Notes under the pieces: generated by a model
Databases searched by the model: none
The model's input: only the letters and a program-made list of their open reading frames with translations
What the model was told of the DNA's origin: nothing
Translations under genes and position numbers: made by a program
Assembly (NCBI GenBank): GCA_027117675.1
Contig: JAJAYM010000269.1
Coordinates: 1 to 7,945 of the forward strand
Reading direction: 5' to 3'
From: Actinomycetes bacterium
GTDB lineage: Bacteria > Actinomycetota > Actinomycetes > JAHEKZ01
DNA length: 7,945 nucleotides
Shown here: positions 6,730-7,945 of the stretch, piece by piece
How the letters are laid out: each line of letters opens with the position of its first letter
Numbering within the stretch: position 1 is the stretch's first letter

Positions 6730-7167
6730 ATGGTCGCGTGGGTAGCTGCAATGAAAGTACTGATCAAGTGGGGGCCGGTCGTTTTCGCGGCCGGCAAGAA
6801 GGCGTTGCCCTACCTCAAAGACAATCCGGCAGCGCAGCAATTCGTGGCTTCGATGGCTGAGCAAACCGCTGCCCTGCCCCAGAAACTGAGCACCGAGGGG
6901 CGCGTCAAACGCAAGATCACCGCCGTCCAGATCTCGCTGGCCGAGGCCGCGGCGGTCGGCGTCGACCCGCTCGCCTATGCGCGGTGGCGCGACGAGCTCG
7001 ACGAAATGTCGCGCACTGTCGTACTGGCGCGGGCCGCCAGCCGCCCCCAGCGCCGCCTCCTGCTCAAGCGCTGCGAGCGGCGCCTCGATGCCCTAGTCGC
7101 CGAGATCCTCCCGCAGCTGACCCGGCGCCGGCCGCCCGCGCCACCCCAGCTGCCGCCCTCGCGCTGA
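6730..7167 (+). CDS. Small uncharacterised basic helical protein, 145 residues
   Basis: I do not recognise a named family. A short hydrophobic N-terminal part (1-22, MVAWVAAMKVLIKWGPVVFA...) is followed by GKKALPYLKDNPAAQQFV (22-39). A charged central and C-terminal region, probably helical at about 56-77 and 84-128, ends in a basic proline-rich tail (TRRRPPAPPQLPPSR, 131-145). The N-terminus is too weakly hydrophobic, and interrupted by lysines, to be a convincing signal peptide or membrane segment, though it might associate with the membrane. The strong positive charge could allow nucleic-acid contact, but nothing in the sequence proves this. The ATG at 6730 fits a leaderless start; an ATG at 6751 preceded by GGGTAG is an alternative that would remove seven residues. 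The gene is divergent from the small gene at 6609 and converges on acnA across a 139-base gap that holds a strong inverted repeat. Confidence 0.75.
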   Translation: MVAWVAAMKVLIKWGPVVFAAGKKALPYLKDNPAAQQFVASMAEQTAALPQKLSTEGRVKRKITAVQISLAEAAAVGVDPLAYARWRDELDEMSRTVVLARAASRPQRRLLLKRCERRLDALVAEILPQLTRRRPPAPPQLPPSR

Positions 7168-7217
7168 CCCGGCTCGCCGCCGGTGAGGTCACCCACCCCG
7201 AGGTGGCGTTAGATGCA

Positions 7218-7246
7218 CACGATGACCACGTCACGTGGTCATCGTG
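7218..7246. terminator. 29-bp inverted repeat between convergent genes, probable bidirectional terminator
   Basis: Fourteen bases (7218-7231, CACGATGACCACGT) are perfectly complementary to 7233-7246 around a single central C. As RNA this gives a 13-bp stem with a three-base loop in either direction. It lies 50 bases after the stop of the 6730 gene and 60 bases after the stop of acnA, where a shared terminator is expected. No T-run follows on either strand, which is common for actinobacterial hairpin terminators. A protein-binding site is the alternative. Confidence 0.65.
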
Positions 7247-7306
7247 GGTTGTGCGGAGCGCGTGGCCCGGGCCAGGATGCGCTGCCAGCGGCGGCGGCGA
7301 GCGCTG

Positions 7307-7945
7307 TCAGGGCAGTAGGGAGCGGAGCACGTACGGCAGAATCCCGCCGTTGCGGTAATAGTCAGCCTCACCAGGGGTATCGATCCGGAGCCGGGGGTCG
7401 AAGGTGACGACCGAGCCGTCTGGACGCGTGGCTGCAACCGCCACCGTCGGCGGTGCCACACCGTCATTGAGAGCGGTGACCCCGCTGATGGCGAAGGTTT
7501 CAACGCCGGTGAGGCCCAGCGAAGTGGCGCTCTGTCCGTCCGGGAACTGAAGCGGCAGGACACCCATCCCGATCAGGTTGCTGCGGTGGATGCGTTCATA
7601 GGACTCCGCAATCACCGCTCGGACGCCGAGCAGTGCCGTGCCCTTGGCCGCCCAGTCGCGCGACGACCCTGACCCGTACTCCTTCCCGGCCAGCACCACC
7701 AAGGGAACGCCAGCGTTGCGGTATGCCTCCGCCGCGTCGTAGATCGTCACAATGGGACGCTCGCCCTGCTCATCTACATCAGCGAGCAGGTTGGCCGTGA
7801 ATCCGCCCTCGCGGCCGTGAGCGAGCCAATTGCGCAGGCGGATGTTTGAAAACGTGCCTCTGATCATCACCTCGTGGTTACCGCGACGCGAGCCGTAGGA
7901 GTTGAAATCTCGCACCGACACCCCTTGGTCCGTGAGGTACCGACC
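7307..7945 (-). CDS. acnA: Aconitate hydratase A, C-terminal part (5' end outside the window)
   Basis: Aconitase interconverts citrate and isocitrate through cis-aconitate in the TCA cycle, using a [4Fe-4S] cluster. Only the last 212 residues are here, against roughly 900 in the full protein; the frame runs open through the right edge, and the cluster-binding cysteines lie outside. The visible part is the end of the third domain and the swivelling fourth domain. It contains RDFNSYGSRRGNHEVMIRGTF (visible residues 12-31), KEYGSGSSRDWAAKG (88-102) and ERIHRSNLIGMGVLPLQF (117-134), and ends GGILPYVLRSLLP. In GSSR, the first serine (visible residue 94) matches the catalytic base Ser642 of mitochondrial aconitase, and the arginine matches the substrate-binding Arg644. 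The full RRGNHEV and GSGSSRDW motifs identify the AcnA/IRP1-type enzyme rather than AcnB or a leucine-pathway isomerase. The gene probably ends its transcript at the inverted repeat 60 bases downstream. Confidence 0.97.
   Translation of the reverse strand, partial: GRYLTDQGVSVRDFNSYGSRRGNHEVMIRGTFSNIRLRNWLAHGREGGFTANLLADVDEQGERPIVTIYDAAEAYRNAGVPLVVLAGKEYGSGSSRDWAAKGTALLGVRAVIAESYERIHRSNLIGMGVLPLQFPDGQSATSLGLTGVETFAISGVTALNDGVAPPTVAVAATRPDGSVVTFDPRLRIDTPGEADYYRNGGILPYVLRSLLP

Noticed and set aside
6725..6730. A consensus-like TTGACA overlapping the start codon of the 6730 gene
   Set aside because: No acceptable -10 lies 16-18 bases downstream, and a promoter there would begin inside the gene. 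The extended -10 just upstream is a better explanation.
6610..6864. An 85-residue extension of the small minus-strand gene to 6864
   Set aside because: It would run through the promoter and first 135 bases of the divergent gene at 6730, and its translation across the G-rich stretch is low-complexity Gly/Arg sequence.
7263..7274. A 12-bp palindrome TGGCCCGGGCCA just downstream of acnA
   Set aside because: All its bases except the outer pair are G or C, so it is fairly likely by chance, and the much stronger inverted repeat at 7218-7246 already explains termination here.

Overview
This window looks like an ordinary chromosomal stretch from a high-GC Gram-positive bacterium (Actinomycetota). 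The evidence is the strong G/C bias at third codon positions, the frequent GTG starts, and the close match of three genes to actinobacterial forms: a fused enoyl-CoA hydratase/3-hydroxyacyl-CoA dehydrogenase, Dxs, and AcnA. I cannot name the genus. I see no transposase, integrase, phage gene, CRISPR array, tRNA or rRNA, and no gene-free stretch longer than about 160 bases.

Layout from left to right. (1) Bases 3-2066 (+) hold most of a fatty-acid beta-oxidation multifunctional protein whose start lies left of the window. (2) It overlaps tail-to-tail with a minus-strand gene (2056-3111) for a membrane-anchored, probably extracytoplasmic beta-rich protein of unknown function. (3) A divergent intergenic region (3112-3270) carries an 18-bp perfect palindrome and a possible leaderless promoter. 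(4) Bases 3271-4164 (+) encode an unrecognised soluble protein. It converges, with an 18-bp gap, on dxs (4183-6123, -), the first enzyme of the MEP isoprenoid pathway. (5) Upstream of dxs is a divergent pair of small unknown genes (6235-6609, - and 6730-7167, +). The 120 bp between them contain a very G-rich run on the minus strand, which is a candidate G-quadruplex. (6) A 29-bp inverted repeat separates the second small gene from the 3' end of acnA (7307 to the right edge, -).

The recognised genes are central metabolism: beta-oxidation supplies acetyl-CoA, aconitase feeds it through the TCA cycle, and Dxs draws pyruvate and glyceraldehyde-3-phosphate into isoprenoids. They are not an obvious single operon. 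The gene orientations (+, -, +, -, -, +, -) imply several short transcripts, with at most the small gene at 6235-6609 and dxs sharing one. I found no convincing new multi-gene system. The points most worth a second look are the G-quadruplex-like run in the small divergent promoter region, the perfect palindrome in the other divergent region, the long inverted repeat between convergent genes, and the four proteins I could not assign.
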